Assembly (NCBI RefSeq): GCF_051380875.1
Contig: NZ_JBNYXW010000017.1
Coordinates: 1 to 64,000, forward strand
DNA length: 64,000 nucleotides
Direction: 5' to 3'
Origin: Janthinobacterium sp051380875
Lineage (GTDB): Bacteria; Pseudomonadota; Gammaproteobacteria; Burkholderiales; Burkholderiaceae_D
This document shows positions 35,875 to 43,948 of the stretch, piece after piece. Position numbers and translations under genes: made by a program. Within the stretch, counting starts at the first letter, position 1; every line of letters starts with the position of its first letter. Under the pieces are notes generated by a model, which was not told the origin of the DNA, searched no databases, and worked only from the letters and a program-made list of their open reading frames with translations.

Positions 35875-37944
35875 TTATTGGCCGGGGTTTTTGGTCATGG
35901 TGCGGAAATCGAGCGCTTTCACGCCGGCGTCCAGGCGCACCTTGAATTCCACGCCATCGACATTCCAGCCGTTTTGCTGCTCCAGGGTCGGCGCTTCATT
36001 GCCGTCCAGATAGCTCACTTCCACAGTGTCATGCACGCCGGCGTTGGCGGTGCTGTACCAGGCCGCCGAGGAATTGGCGTCCAGGCGCGATTCGGCGATC
36101 ACGTCAAAGGTGCCGCGCACGGAGTTGGGGACTGTGTTGTTCTTGGCGGCGGCGCCCACTTCATATTCGCTGTCGCGCACGACGTTGGCGGTACCTTCCA
36201 GTGCCAGCGGCACCAACAGATGCGCCATGCGGATACCGAGCGTGGATGCGCCTTCTTTTTGCAGGCCCATGGCGACGCGCATGGCATCGACGCCGGCGGT
36301 GCTGATGCCTGCAGCGGCCAACAGATTTTTATGGTCGGCGTGGAACAGCGCCACACCATCGGACATGGCCGGGTTGCCGGTCAGGATGGCATACACCAGG
36401 TCGCCGACCGTGCGAATAGCCGCACGCCCCATGCGCTGCGGGATCTTGACGAACGAGTCCAGGTCGTCGTTGATGATGCCGTGACGGGTGATCGAAAACA
36501 TCTTGCCGTAAGTGGCCAGTTGCACGGTCTCGCCGCGCTCACCGATGGTGGCGTAGCTGTATTCGCCGCCATCCTGCACCTGCGCAAGGGCCGGGAACAT
36601 GTTCAGGTCGACGCGCTTGCCCGGTTTGAAGTCGCCCAGCGTGCCTTTGGCGGTCCACAGCTGGAAGGTTTCTTCCGCTTCTTCATAGCCTTTCAGCATC
36701 GCCTTGTTGGCAACGTTGGCCAGCAACAGCGGGAAATCGCTGCCAGTGTGTGTGAAGGCGGCAGAAATCAGGCCCATTTTGTCCATGCCGGTGGTTTTGA
36801 AACCGGCGTGGACCAGGCTTTCACGGGCGATATCGAGCAAGGTGAAGCTGCGATAGTTGTTGTTGGCCTCGTCCTTGGCCAGCTTGCCGCGTGCCATGAT
36901 CGAGGCGGCGGCACCGGCGCGGAACTTGTCGCGTGAATCTTCGAGGGTGACGATGTGCGTGCCGGCCACCGGCGTGGCGCCTTGCGCCAGGTGCGCCAGC
37001 AACTTGGTATTGGCGTGCTCCAAGCTGCACTGCTGATCGTCGGCGCACGCCGCTTGCAGCGCGGGGACGCCAGCAACGGTGCTGAATTTGGCAAATGCCG
37101 CGCCGATATCGGTGCGGCGGGCCTTGTCCGCTTCGAGGGCGGCGGCGACGATTTGGGCGTGCGTCAATACAGGTGCTGCTGGGTTGGGTGCCGCAGCGGC
37201 CGGGGCGTTAGTTCCTGGCATGGTAGGGTGCTCCTTTGTGGTGATGGGTGGTGTTGGCGCGGCGGCAGCCGCTGGGGTTTGTGGCAAAGTGAATGAGGCA
37301 AAACGGGCCTTGACCGAAAGGGCCAGGCTGGCCGACGCGGCAACCGGCAGCGCAGAAACAGTGACGTCAACCAGGTTGGCGGCCAGCGCCTGTTCGGCGG
37401 TATACCAATGGTCCTTGCCGTCGGTCAGCAGTGCCAGGATGTCGGCGCGGTCGCCACCAGTCTTGCTGGCGTAGCTGGTGGACATGGCTTCCGACCAGGT
37501 ATCGAGCATGTCGGCGTATTCGCGCATGGCAACGCTGTTACCCTGCTGCCAGCCCCATGGCGCATGGATCATCAGGGCGGCGTTTTCAGCCATCTGCACG
37601 GTGTCGCCGGCAACTGCAATCAGGCTGGCGATCGAGGCTGCGATGCTGTCGATGATGGTGGTGACGTGCGCCTTGTGGCGTTTGAGTGCGTTATGGATGG
37701 CAATGCCGTCGGTGACCGAGCCGCCGTAGCTGTTGATGCGCACGGTCAGGTGCTCGACATCGAGGGCGGCCACATCGCGCACGAAATCCTTGGCAGCGAT
37801 GGTGTCGCCATACCAGCTTTCGCCGATATCGCCGTAAATCAGGATTTCGGCCGAGGATGCCGACGCGCTTGCGCCGGCCCGTGCGCTGGGGCGGATGGTG
37901 TACCAGTTTGCGGCTTGGGTTGGCGCTGTATTCGGGGTAGGCAT
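35875..37944 (-). CDS. ClpP/S49-like prohead protease fused to major capsid protein
   Basis: A 689-residue polyprotein. Residues about 25-215 are a ClpP-like serine protease: ILIYGDIGESWYG, RINSYGGSVTDGIAIHNAL, then the nucleophile region DSIAASIASLIAVAGD and His in MIHAPWGW. A Pro/Ala-rich linker is at about 225-255. Residues about 255-689 are the major capsid protein (ARGKLAKDEANNNYRSFTLLDI, NDDLDSFVKIPQRMGRAA, KNLLAAAGISTAGVDAMRVAM). The fused form is known from several lambdoid phages; the protease must cut itself off during maturation. A hairpin lies upstream of the start. Confidence 0.87.
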   Translation of the reverse strand: MPTPNTAPTQAANWYTIRPSARAGASASASSAEILIYGDIGESWYGDTIAAKDFVRDVAALDVEHLTVRINSYGGSVTDGIAIHNALKRHKAHVTTIIDSIAASIASLIAVAGDTVQMAENAALMIHAPWGWQQGNSVAMREYADMLDTWSEAMSTSYASKTGGDRADILALLTDGKDHWYTAEQALAANLVDVTVSALPVAASASLALSVKARFASFTLPQTPAAAAAPTPPITTKEHPTMPGTNAPAAAAPNPAAPVLTHAQIVAAALEADKARRTDIGAAFAKFSTVAGVPALQAACADDQQCSLEHANTKLLAHLAQGATPVAGTHIVTLEDSRDKFRAGAAASIMARGKLAKDEANNNYRSFTLLDIARESLVHAGFKTTGMDKMGLISAAFTHTGSDFPLLLANVANKAMLKGYEEAEETFQLWTAKGTLGDFKPGKRVDLNMFPALAQVQDGGEYSYATIGERGETVQLATYGKMFSITRHGIINDDLDSFVKIPQRMGRAAIRTVGDLVYAILTGNPAMSDGVALFHADHKNLLAAAGISTAGVDAMRVAMGLQKEGASTLGIRMAHLLVPLALEGTANVVRDSEYEVGAAAKNNTVPNSVRGTFDVIAESRLDANSSAAWYSTANAGVHDTVEVSYLDGNEAPTLEQQNGWNVDGVEFKVRLDAGVKALDFRTMTKNPGQ

Positions 37945-37983
37945 GCTGTTTTCCTTGGTCGATGCAGACAGTGTCTTTTTAAC

Positions 37984-38016
37984 GGTGTCTCATTTCTAGG
38001 GAAAAAATGAGACACC
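37984..38016. repeat. Perfect 12-bp stem-loop upstream of the protease-capsid gene
   Basis: GGTGTCTCATTT pairs with AAATGAGACACC around a 9-nt loop (CTAGGGAAA). A 27-bp core of this element recurs exactly at 39856-39882. The minus-strand RNA lacks a following U run, so it is not a standard terminator. Confidence 0.8.
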
Positions 38017-38031
38017 ATTAAATATATTTTT

Positions 38032-39582
38032 TTAGCTCGTTTCCGCCCCGTTTTTCGGCGGCGCTTCATCGCCCGCGACGGGTGGATTTTTTTGCTCATT
38101 GGCGTAATCGGACTTGAAGACCAGGCCTTTTTCCTGGGCCGCAGCGCGGTGCGCAGCGATTTGTTCCTGCACGTCGCGCGGGTTGGCGCCGCGCTTGCGG
38201 ATCACTTCCACCTCGCTGGCAAAGCCGTCCTGCACCAGGGTGTGCCAGGCCAGCGCCTCTTTCAGCGGGTCGATCCATGGCATGGACTGACCGACGAACA
38301 GGGCGTCGTCCACGCTGGCCGGGTCGACGTCTTTCGGCGTGCGCACCACGCCGGACAGGTTGGCGACGTTGACGAAATCGATCCAGGTCGGCTGCAGGTA
38401 TTGACCAACAAATTCGTCCGTCAGCACGGCGTAATTGATCCATTGTTCGACCAGCTCCTGGCGCTGACCGGAATAGGTGCCGGTATAGTCGCGCGCAACG
38501 CTGGAATAGCTGGCCTGGATGCCGGCCGAGACGGCGCGCAGCTGGCCCTGGCGGAAGGTGATCAAGTTCGGGTTGGGGCGGTTTGAATCGATCATGCCGA
38601 TTTCTTCGCCGGCCAGCAGGCTGTCGATGATCATGCCGGGCGCCATGTTGAGCTCACGCGGGCCAGGCTCACCGTTCGGGCCAGTTGCGTTAGGGTCTCC
38701 GTAGGTGCTGGGGTCGCCTTTTTTAACGTAGGCAGTCAGGGAGGCCGCCACTTTCGCGGCGATGCGTTCGCTTTCTTCGTAATCCTTGATATCTTCCAGG
38801 CGCGTGATGACGCTGGCGAAGACGGAGACGCCGCGCATCTGGCCGATGCGGTCGACCATGGCGATGTGGTGCATGCGCGATACATCGATGCGCTTCATTT
38901 CGGTATTGTGTTTGCTCCAGGTGCCACCGTTGGGGAATTCCTTGTAGGTGTAATAGCCGGTCGGCCGGCCCCAGGCGTTGCGCTCGATACCTTGCTGGAT
39001 GTTGCGGCCGATGTCGTGGTAATCCATGGGAATCAGGTCCGCCTCGATCAACTCCAGCGAGTACGGCACACGGGTACCGTGATCAAGGCCTGGCACCGGC
39101 CCGATCAGGCGCTGCGAGAAGCATTCGCCGTCGCGCAGCCAGGTACTGGCCACCAGGCGCTGCACCTTGCTGAAATGGTGACGGTGGGTCACCTCCGGAA
39201 TCAACTGCCAGTCGCGCCAGGCGTCGCGCAGCGCTTTTGCATATTCTTCGTGAATGGTGCCGTCCAAGCGGCGAGGCTGCGGCTCGATGCCGATGCCATT
39301 CGGGCCGATGACGTTATTGACCAGAACACCCAGTGCGCCACGGGCAATATCATGGTTCTCCACCAGGTTGCGCGCCAACGCGCGCACGGTAGTGGCACCG
39401 TGCTGCACTACCGCATTCGGCGACAGGGCATCTTTGACCATCTTGCGCAAGCGCGATGGCTTGGCCGCCTCGTATTGGCTCAGCACCTTGCGCGCCTGCA
39501 TGCGGCGCAAGCCGGTGGCCGGTGAAAAATAGGCCAGCAGGCGATCAAAGGAATTAAATGGGATGTCTACGGACTGGGCCAT
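38032..39582 (-). CDS. Portal protein, lambda gpB family
   Basis: A 516-residue portal that forms the dodecameric ring at one capsid vertex through which DNA enters. It begins MAQSVDIPFNSFDRLLAYFSPATGLRRMQAR. Family landmarks include RALARNLVENHDIARGALGVLVNNVIGPNGIG, HRHHFSKVQRLVASTWLRDGECF, MRGVSVFASVITRLEDIKDYEE and the GQRQELVEQWINY region (quoted in parts). Start: ATG at 39582, overlapping the TAA of the gpW-like gene (TAATG). Sequence further upstream is not family-like. Confidence 0.9.
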   Translation of the reverse strand: MAQSVDIPFNSFDRLLAYFSPATGLRRMQARKVLSQYEAAKPSRLRKMVKDALSPNAVVQHGATTVRALARNLVENHDIARGALGVLVNNVIGPNGIGIEPQPRRLDGTIHEEYAKALRDAWRDWQLIPEVTHRHHFSKVQRLVASTWLRDGECFSQRLIGPVPGLDHGTRVPYSLELIEADLIPMDYHDIGRNIQQGIERNAWGRPTGYYTYKEFPNGGTWSKHNTEMKRIDVSRMHHIAMVDRIGQMRGVSVFASVITRLEDIKDYEESERIAAKVAASLTAYVKKGDPSTYGDPNATGPNGEPGPRELNMAPGMIIDSLLAGEEIGMIDSNRPNPNLITFRQGQLRAVSAGIQASYSSVARDYTGTYSGQRQELVEQWINYAVLTDEFVGQYLQPTWIDFVNVANLSGVVRTPKDVDPASVDDALFVGQSMPWIDPLKEALAWHTLVQDGFASEVEVIRKRGANPRDVQEQIAAHRAAAQEKGLVFKSDYANEQKNPPVAGDEAPPKNGAETS

Positions 39583-39812
39583 TATTGCCCCCGGAAGCTG
39601 GCAAGCGAGTAGCTCATGCCGCCGATGCTGGGTGCCTTGACGATGGCGGCAGCTTCCTGCTGCACGCGGCGCTCCCATTCTTTTCGGCCGGCGGTGATGC
39701 TGGCCAGGTCTTCCATGCGCAGCTTGCGGTCGCCAAGAGAAACTTCTTTCCCTTCCAGCACCGCAGATTCGGCGGCAAGGTATTTGGCGAGCATGTCGGT
39801 GGCGATGGTCAT
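39582..39812 (-). CDS. gpW-like head-tail connector
   Basis: A 76-residue protein, MTIATDMLAKYLAAESAVLEGKEVSLGDRKLRMEDL..., matching the small helix-hairpin gpW family that plugs the portal after packaging. An AAGGAAT ribosome site precedes the ATG at 39812. The stop overlaps the portal start. The length and position between terminase and portal fit exactly. Confidence 0.82.
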   Translation of the reverse strand: MTIATDMLAKYLAAESAVLEGKEVSLGDRKLRMEDLASITAGRKEWERRVQQEAAAIVKAPSIGGMSYSLASFRGQ

Positions 39813-39855
39813 TGGGCATTCCTTCAGGTGAATGCCCAACGTTAGCGACGGCGCT

Positions 39856-39882
39856 GTCTCATTTCTAGGGAAAAAATGAGAC
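39856..39882. repeat. Second copy of the stem-loop, upstream of gpW
   Basis: Identical over 27 bp to the core of the element at 37984-38016 (stem GTCTCATTT/AAATGAGAC, loop CTAGGGAAA). It lies 43 bp before the gpW ATG, downstream of the Mor-like gene. Confidence 0.8.
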
Positions 39883-39898
39883 TGCTTCAATTATTTTT

Positions 39899-40177
39899 TC
39901 ATGCGCCCCTGACGATTCTGTAGAAGTGCCCACGGCTCAAGCCATATTCTTCCATCAGCTCGCGGCGATTGCACATGTTGTATTGGCGACGAATGGCCTC
40001 GTCGCGGGCATTGGCGAGGTTGCCGATCTTTTTGACATAGACATCCTGGCCACCCCATTCGATGCGCAGCTTTTCCTCCAGTGCGCGGCGCACGTCGGTG
40101 GTGATTACTTCGGCGCCGAGCACGTCGCGCAGCTGATGAAGCATGGAGCCGATGATGTCATTTTTGTGGTAATACAT
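39899..40177 (-). CDS. Mor/C family transcription activator-like protein
   Basis: A 92-residue protein with the Mor/C helix-turn-helix: RRELMEEYGLSRGHFYRIVRG near the C-terminus, preceded by ALEEKLRIEWGGQDVYVKK. In phage Mu, Mor and C activate middle and late promoters. Here it lies between TerL and gpW, in the middle of the late operon, and the two identical hairpins flank the next genes. A role in late gene activation is therefore plausible but unproven. Start ATG at 40177 with GGATT upstream. Confidence 0.75.
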   Translation of the reverse strand: MYYHKNDIIGSMLHQLRDVLGAEVITTDVRRALEEKLRIEWGGQDVYVKKIGNLANARDEAIRRQYNMCNRRELMEEYGLSRGHFYRIVRGA

Positions 40178-40179
40178 TA

Positions 40180-42243
40180 TTAAAATCCTCTTTTTAACCA
40201 GTTGTCTGAAGCGAAGCGGTTGCCGCTACGCTGTTGTGTTGGCGCCGCCAGTTTCGCCGGCGCCATTATTTTTTGTGGTTCGGCCACGCGATTGGTCGCG
40301 GCCGGCTCGGCAATGTTCAAAGGTGCACTGAACAGGTCGGCCATCGATGGCTGCACTTCTTCCTCCAGTTGATCCCAAAATTTTGCCGTTTTTTTCGCCA
40401 GCTCGAAATGCGTCTCCAGCCATACGGCATAGACGGTGCAGTCCCACGCCTCGACGCGCTTGCGTATCGCCGACCAGCGCGATTCCGTTCCGCCGGCGGT
40501 AATTCGCTCAGCACGGATTTCACCGGCCATTTGCTTGAAAAATTCATCGGGCAACTCCTTCGAAAAATGGATGTAGCCAGGGCCCGGCCTGGTGATCTGC
40601 AGGCGCCCGTAAATCAGGTCTTTGGCCAAGTTGGTGCCGACCTGCCACAGCAGCGCGCCATGCTTGCGGATGCGGCCGCGCCAGTCGATATCGACCTTGG
40701 TGGCGCCGTCCTTGATGTGCTTTTCCTTGCCCGAGCGGCCCTTGACGGCGAACACGCGGCGCGCGGCATTGGCGGCGCAAAATGCGTACACGGCGTGCGT
40801 GTTGTGGCCGCCGCTGTCGATGGCGGTGCCGTAAATTTTCAGTTCCTGGCCGCTGGCGTGGCGAAATTTGGTTTCGAACAAATACTCGGCGACGTCGGCC
40901 CACACTGCATCTTCGTCCGGATTGCCGTAGAAAATGCGATAGTCGATCAGCCAGGTCTGGCAGCCGCGGCCATAGCCCCAGGCTGCGATCTCGATCCGGT
41001 TTGGCTGGGTGTCGGCGCCGGCCAGTAGGCGCACGCAGCCGTGCGGCACTTCGGTCAGCTTGTACGGCTCGGCCCGCTGCTTCAGCTGTTCGGAGTCGGT
41101 TTTTTCGACGTCCAGCTCCCAGGTGCGGCCCAAGGTGGTGTTGGTGAAGGTCTTGAGCGATGTGATATCGCCTTCCTGCGCCTTGTTGTGCGCGGCCATG
41201 AATTCGCGCACCAGCTTGGCCCAAGTGACCAGCGGGCTGTAGGCGGTCCAGACGTGGAAGGCAATGTGGCGCAGCGCGCTGATCACGGCGCCGCTGGCGT
41301 TGCGGAAGACGCCGGCGTGGTCGATGGTGACGCTGGCGTCGTCGTTTTGCCAGCGGCCGGCGGGCGCCGCCGCCAGGTATTGCCCCTGGTCGATCATCGA
41401 ACTGCAGTGCGGGCACAGGTGGCGCACACTGCCCGGATCGTTATCGAGCCATTTAAAGCCGTGTGTCTCGTCCTTGCCGCCCCAGGTCAGCGCGTGAAAT
41501 TCGCCGCAGTCGGGGCACGGTATGGCGAACTGGAAGCGCGCATCGGCCAGGATGAAGCGGGCCTCGATCAACGAGAAGCCTTTCAAGCCAGGCGTTGAGC
41601 CGGCCACCAGTTTCGGGAAGGTGGCACCTTCGACGCGCTTGGCCGCCAAGGTGATGGGGTCGCCTTCTTTTTCGACGTCGCCATCGAAGGCGTCCAGCTC
41701 GTCCAGCAGCGCATTGTCGACGGAAATACGGCGATAGCTGCGCGCCGCCTTACCGCCACGCGTGTGCAGCATGCAGCCGAGGAATTTCTTTTGCTGCAGC
41801 GTGTTGTCCTTGTGGCGCGACATGTGCGCCGGGAACGCTTTACGCATCGCTTTCACGTCGCGCAGCATCGGTTCCAGTTCGGTCTTGACGAATTCGTCGC
41901 TGTCGCCGTCGGTCGGCTGCCACAGCGCCTGATTGCGGCGTTTGTGCTCGATGAAGTAAGCGATGGCAGCCAGCAGCATCTTGGTGTAGCCGACCCGGGC
42001 CGACTTCATGAAATCGACTTCGCCGATGTCGTCATTACTGATGCAGGCCATAATGGCGCGCTGGAACGGCCACGCCTCCCAGGCCTGCTCGACGTACGAC
42101 GACTCTTTCGACAGGTAGAAGTGCTTGCCCGCCCATTCGTCCAGCGTCATTGGATCAGGTACGCCGAAGGTACTCAGCCCGCGCGTCAGGCAGGCGGACA
42201 ATTCGGGCGAGCGCCAGTTGAGGACTTCGGCCAGATCGCTCAT
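40180..42243 (-). CDS. Terminase large subunit, GpA family
   Basis: A 687-residue packaging motor and nuclease. The N-terminal ATPase has MKSARVGYTKMLLAAIAYFIEHKR (arginine-containing Walker A-like ARVGYTK), and DNALLDELDAFDGDVEKEGDP gives the Walker B acidic pair. A zinc-like segment is CPDCGEFHALTWGG and HLCPHCSSMIDQG. The C-terminal nuclease has AIDSGGHNTHAVYAFC and DLIYGRLQITRPGPGYIHF (in parts). GpA-type terminases cut at cos sites, implying a cos phage. Its ATG overlaps the TerS stop (ATGA). Confidence 0.93.
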   Translation of the reverse strand: MSDLAEVLNWRSPELSACLTRGLSTFGVPDPMTLDEWAGKHFYLSKESSYVEQAWEAWPFQRAIMACISNDDIGEVDFMKSARVGYTKMLLAAIAYFIEHKRRNQALWQPTDGDSDEFVKTELEPMLRDVKAMRKAFPAHMSRHKDNTLQQKKFLGCMLHTRGGKAARSYRRISVDNALLDELDAFDGDVEKEGDPITLAAKRVEGATFPKLVAGSTPGLKGFSLIEARFILADARFQFAIPCPDCGEFHALTWGGKDETHGFKWLDNDPGSVRHLCPHCSSMIDQGQYLAAAPAGRWQNDDASVTIDHAGVFRNASGAVISALRHIAFHVWTAYSPLVTWAKLVREFMAAHNKAQEGDITSLKTFTNTTLGRTWELDVEKTDSEQLKQRAEPYKLTEVPHGCVRLLAGADTQPNRIEIAAWGYGRGCQTWLIDYRIFYGNPDEDAVWADVAEYLFETKFRHASGQELKIYGTAIDSGGHNTHAVYAFCAANAARRVFAVKGRSGKEKHIKDGATKVDIDWRGRIRKHGALLWQVGTNLAKDLIYGRLQITRPGPGYIHFSKELPDEFFKQMAGEIRAERITAGGTESRWSAIRKRVEAWDCTVYAVWLETHFELAKKTAKFWDQLEEEVQPSMADLFSAPLNIAEPAATNRVAEPQKIMAPAKLAAPTQQRSGNRFASDNWLKRGF

Positions 42244-42767
42244 TCGCCCTGGCCCTCGATCACCTGGTGCTCGGGCGCCACACCATCTTCTTCTTCGTCG
42301 TCGTCGCGCAGGTCGGCCAGCGATATGTTGGCGACGATGTTCCGGACCTTGGCGATCTCTTTTTCGATGTTGCCGATCTCGTCCGACGAAAGCGACGGCA
42401 CGCGGCGCTTGACGGCGCCGGGGATGGCATCGAACAAACCGCCGATACGCGCACCGGCCTTCGACAGCACCTCTTCGATCAGCACCACCGGCGCCAGCTC
42501 GCCGCGCGTCACGCCGTTTTGCATTTCGATGCGCTCGCGCTGCACCTTGGCCAGCATGGCGCGCTCAGCCACCAGGTCGAGGTCTCCACCGGACGAGCGG
42601 CCAGCGGCTGTTTCGCGCAGATGGGAGCAGTAGGCGTGCAGCATCTGCTGGCCGGACATGCTCGAATCGAGCACGCCGCGCCCTGCGAGATTACCGACGG
42701 CCTGCTGGCTTACGCCGACCAGCGCGCCGAAGGCAGCTTGCGTCATTGGCATAGACAAATCAGACAA
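42240..42767 (-). CDS. Terminase small subunit, Nu1-like
   Basis: A protein of about 175 residues. The N-terminal winged helix-turn-helix (MTQAAFGALVGVSQQAVGNLAGRGVL) would bind the packaging site. The DLVAERAMLAKVQRERIEMQNGVTRGELAPV-type helical pair follows (quoted in parts), and an acidic tail (DLRDDDEEEDG) contacts TerL. I prefer the TTG start at 42767, because AAGGGGG lies just upstream. The ATG at 42788 would place this ribosome site inside the gene. The cos site is expected just upstream. Confidence 0.78.
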   Translation of the reverse strand: MSDLSMPMTQAAFGALVGVSQQAVGNLAGRGVLDSSMSGQQMLHAYCSHLRETAAGRSSGGDLDLVAERAMLAKVQRERIEMQNGVTRGELAPVVLIEEVLSKAGARIGGLFDAIPGAVKRRVPSLSSDEIGNIEKEIAKVRNIVANISLADLRDDDEEEDGVAPEHQVIEGQGE

Positions 42768-42851
42768 CACAACCCCCTTGCAAAACATCCCTGACTAGCG
42801 AAAAAAGGGGGTTCGAATTACCCTTGCAAGCCCCCTCGCCGGAGTACCTTT

Positions 42852-42883
42852 TGAGAATTATTCTCATTTGATATTGATTCTCA
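42852..42883. promoter_or_regulatory. Two Fur-box-like palindromes upstream of TerS
   Basis: TGAGAATTATTCTCA (42852-42866) is a perfect 7-1-7 inverted repeat close to the Fur consensus half-site TGATAAT. A second, imperfect one (TGATATTGATTCTCA) follows at 42869-42883. They sit in the 135-bp gap upstream of the terminase genes. The cos site should be in the same gap. Confidence 0.45.
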
Positions 42884-42902
42884 TTTGATGTTGTTGTAAG
42901 CA

Positions 42903-43655
42903 TCACCTTGCAGTCCGCATCGCTTCGGCATAGGCGCGCGCGAACTGGCCGCCAAACTCTTTCTCGACCGTCTTCTCGACCACGTACGTGAAGTCAAAGT
43001 TCTTGTGGTAGCTGGCCCAGCGGACGAAGATCATCACCGGCTTGAGTGAGCCGGGGCCGCCGCCGCGCAGGCTTTGGTACACGCCCAGCGCCCCACGGTC
43101 ACCTGGCCGGCCAACGAAGTAGCGGAAGCCTGCGCGCTTCTTCGTGCCCAGTGCCAACTTGGTGCGCCCGCCCGCTGTCATGTTGGCCTTGTAGCCAGCC
43201 TCGGGGAATGATCGGAAATAGGCCAGGATCTGCACGATCTGGCCCCGGTTCATATTGCCGTAGCTGTCCATCTTGGCACCGGCGCCTGGCACGATGCGGT
43301 AGCCAGGTGGCAACGCGCCCACCGACTGCATGGCGCGCTCGAAGCGTTTCATTGGCCGTGTGCCGCCCTTGATCTGCGGCGCCAGGTAGGTGGCTGCTGG
43401 CGTGGCCTTGGCGGCGAAGTCCTTCAACTTGACTTCGGCAGTGAGGTTCTTCGCGGTAGCCGGCCGCACGAACAGGCTCGACAAGGTGTAAGGCGTTGGG
43501 CTGCGGAAAATGTCGCGCATCTCGTGCTTGAGGCTCGCGCTCGCCAGCTGGGCCGTGCGCGTCAACGCCACACGCGTGGCGAACGTGATCTGCTTCTTGC
43601 CAGCATCCGTGAAGGCTGTCAGTTGCTGAATGGCTGGGCCTACATTAATCGTCAT
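42903..43655 (-). CDS. Hypothetical phage protein upstream of terminase
   Basis: A 250-residue soluble protein, basic and helical in the first half (KKQITFATRVALTRTAQLASASLKHEMRDIF), with a C-terminal VRWASYHKNFDFTYVVEKTVEKEFGGQFARAYAEAMRTAR-type helix (in parts). The ordering resembles minor tail Z-like or virion morphogenesis proteins, but I cannot assign a family. Start: ATG at 43655, supported by GAAGGTAA 8 bp upstream. The upstream frame reaching to 43952 crosses the iteron-like region and is not credible. Confidence 0.65.
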   Translation of the reverse strand: MTINVGPAIQQLTAFTDAGKKQITFATRVALTRTAQLASASLKHEMRDIFRSPTPYTLSSLFVRPATAKNLTAEVKLKDFAAKATPAATYLAPQIKGGTRPMKRFERAMQSVGALPPGYRIVPGAGAKMDSYGNMNRGQIVQILAYFRSFPEAGYKANMTAGGRTKLALGTKKRAGFRYFVGRPGDRGALGVYQSLRGGGPGSLKPVMIFVRWASYHKNFDFTYVVEKTVEKEFGGQFARAYAEAMRTAR

Positions 43656-43948
43656 ATCGTTATTACCTTCGTTTTCTACAATTTCAGCCATAAAGCAGGG
43701 TATGTCATACTTCAATTCAAACCCTGCATCGCTATAACCCGCATCTACACTCACTCTCAGCAGGCTATATAGGGTATGCATGGTTATTTGGTAATCATGG
43801 GATAAAAAAACACAAACAAATATCAACCATATAAATATCCGCACATACGTGTAACAAGCCTGCAAACCCTGCGTACCCTGCTGCAACCTATAAGCCATGC
43901 GGGTTTGCGCGATGCAGGGTATGAAAAGAACCCTGATGAAGCCGGCAA
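43656..43948. other. Non-coding AT-rich region with clustered 7-mer repeats, possible phage origin
   Basis: The heptamer ACCCTGC or its complement occurs at 43695-43701, 43721-43727, 43866-43872, 43875-43881, 43914-43920 and 43952-43958, the last inside the primase gene end. Near matches are at 43737 and 43930. The middle (43785-43850) is AT-rich. Clustered iterons next to a replication gene and an AT-rich stretch fit a replication origin. Confidence 0.4.
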
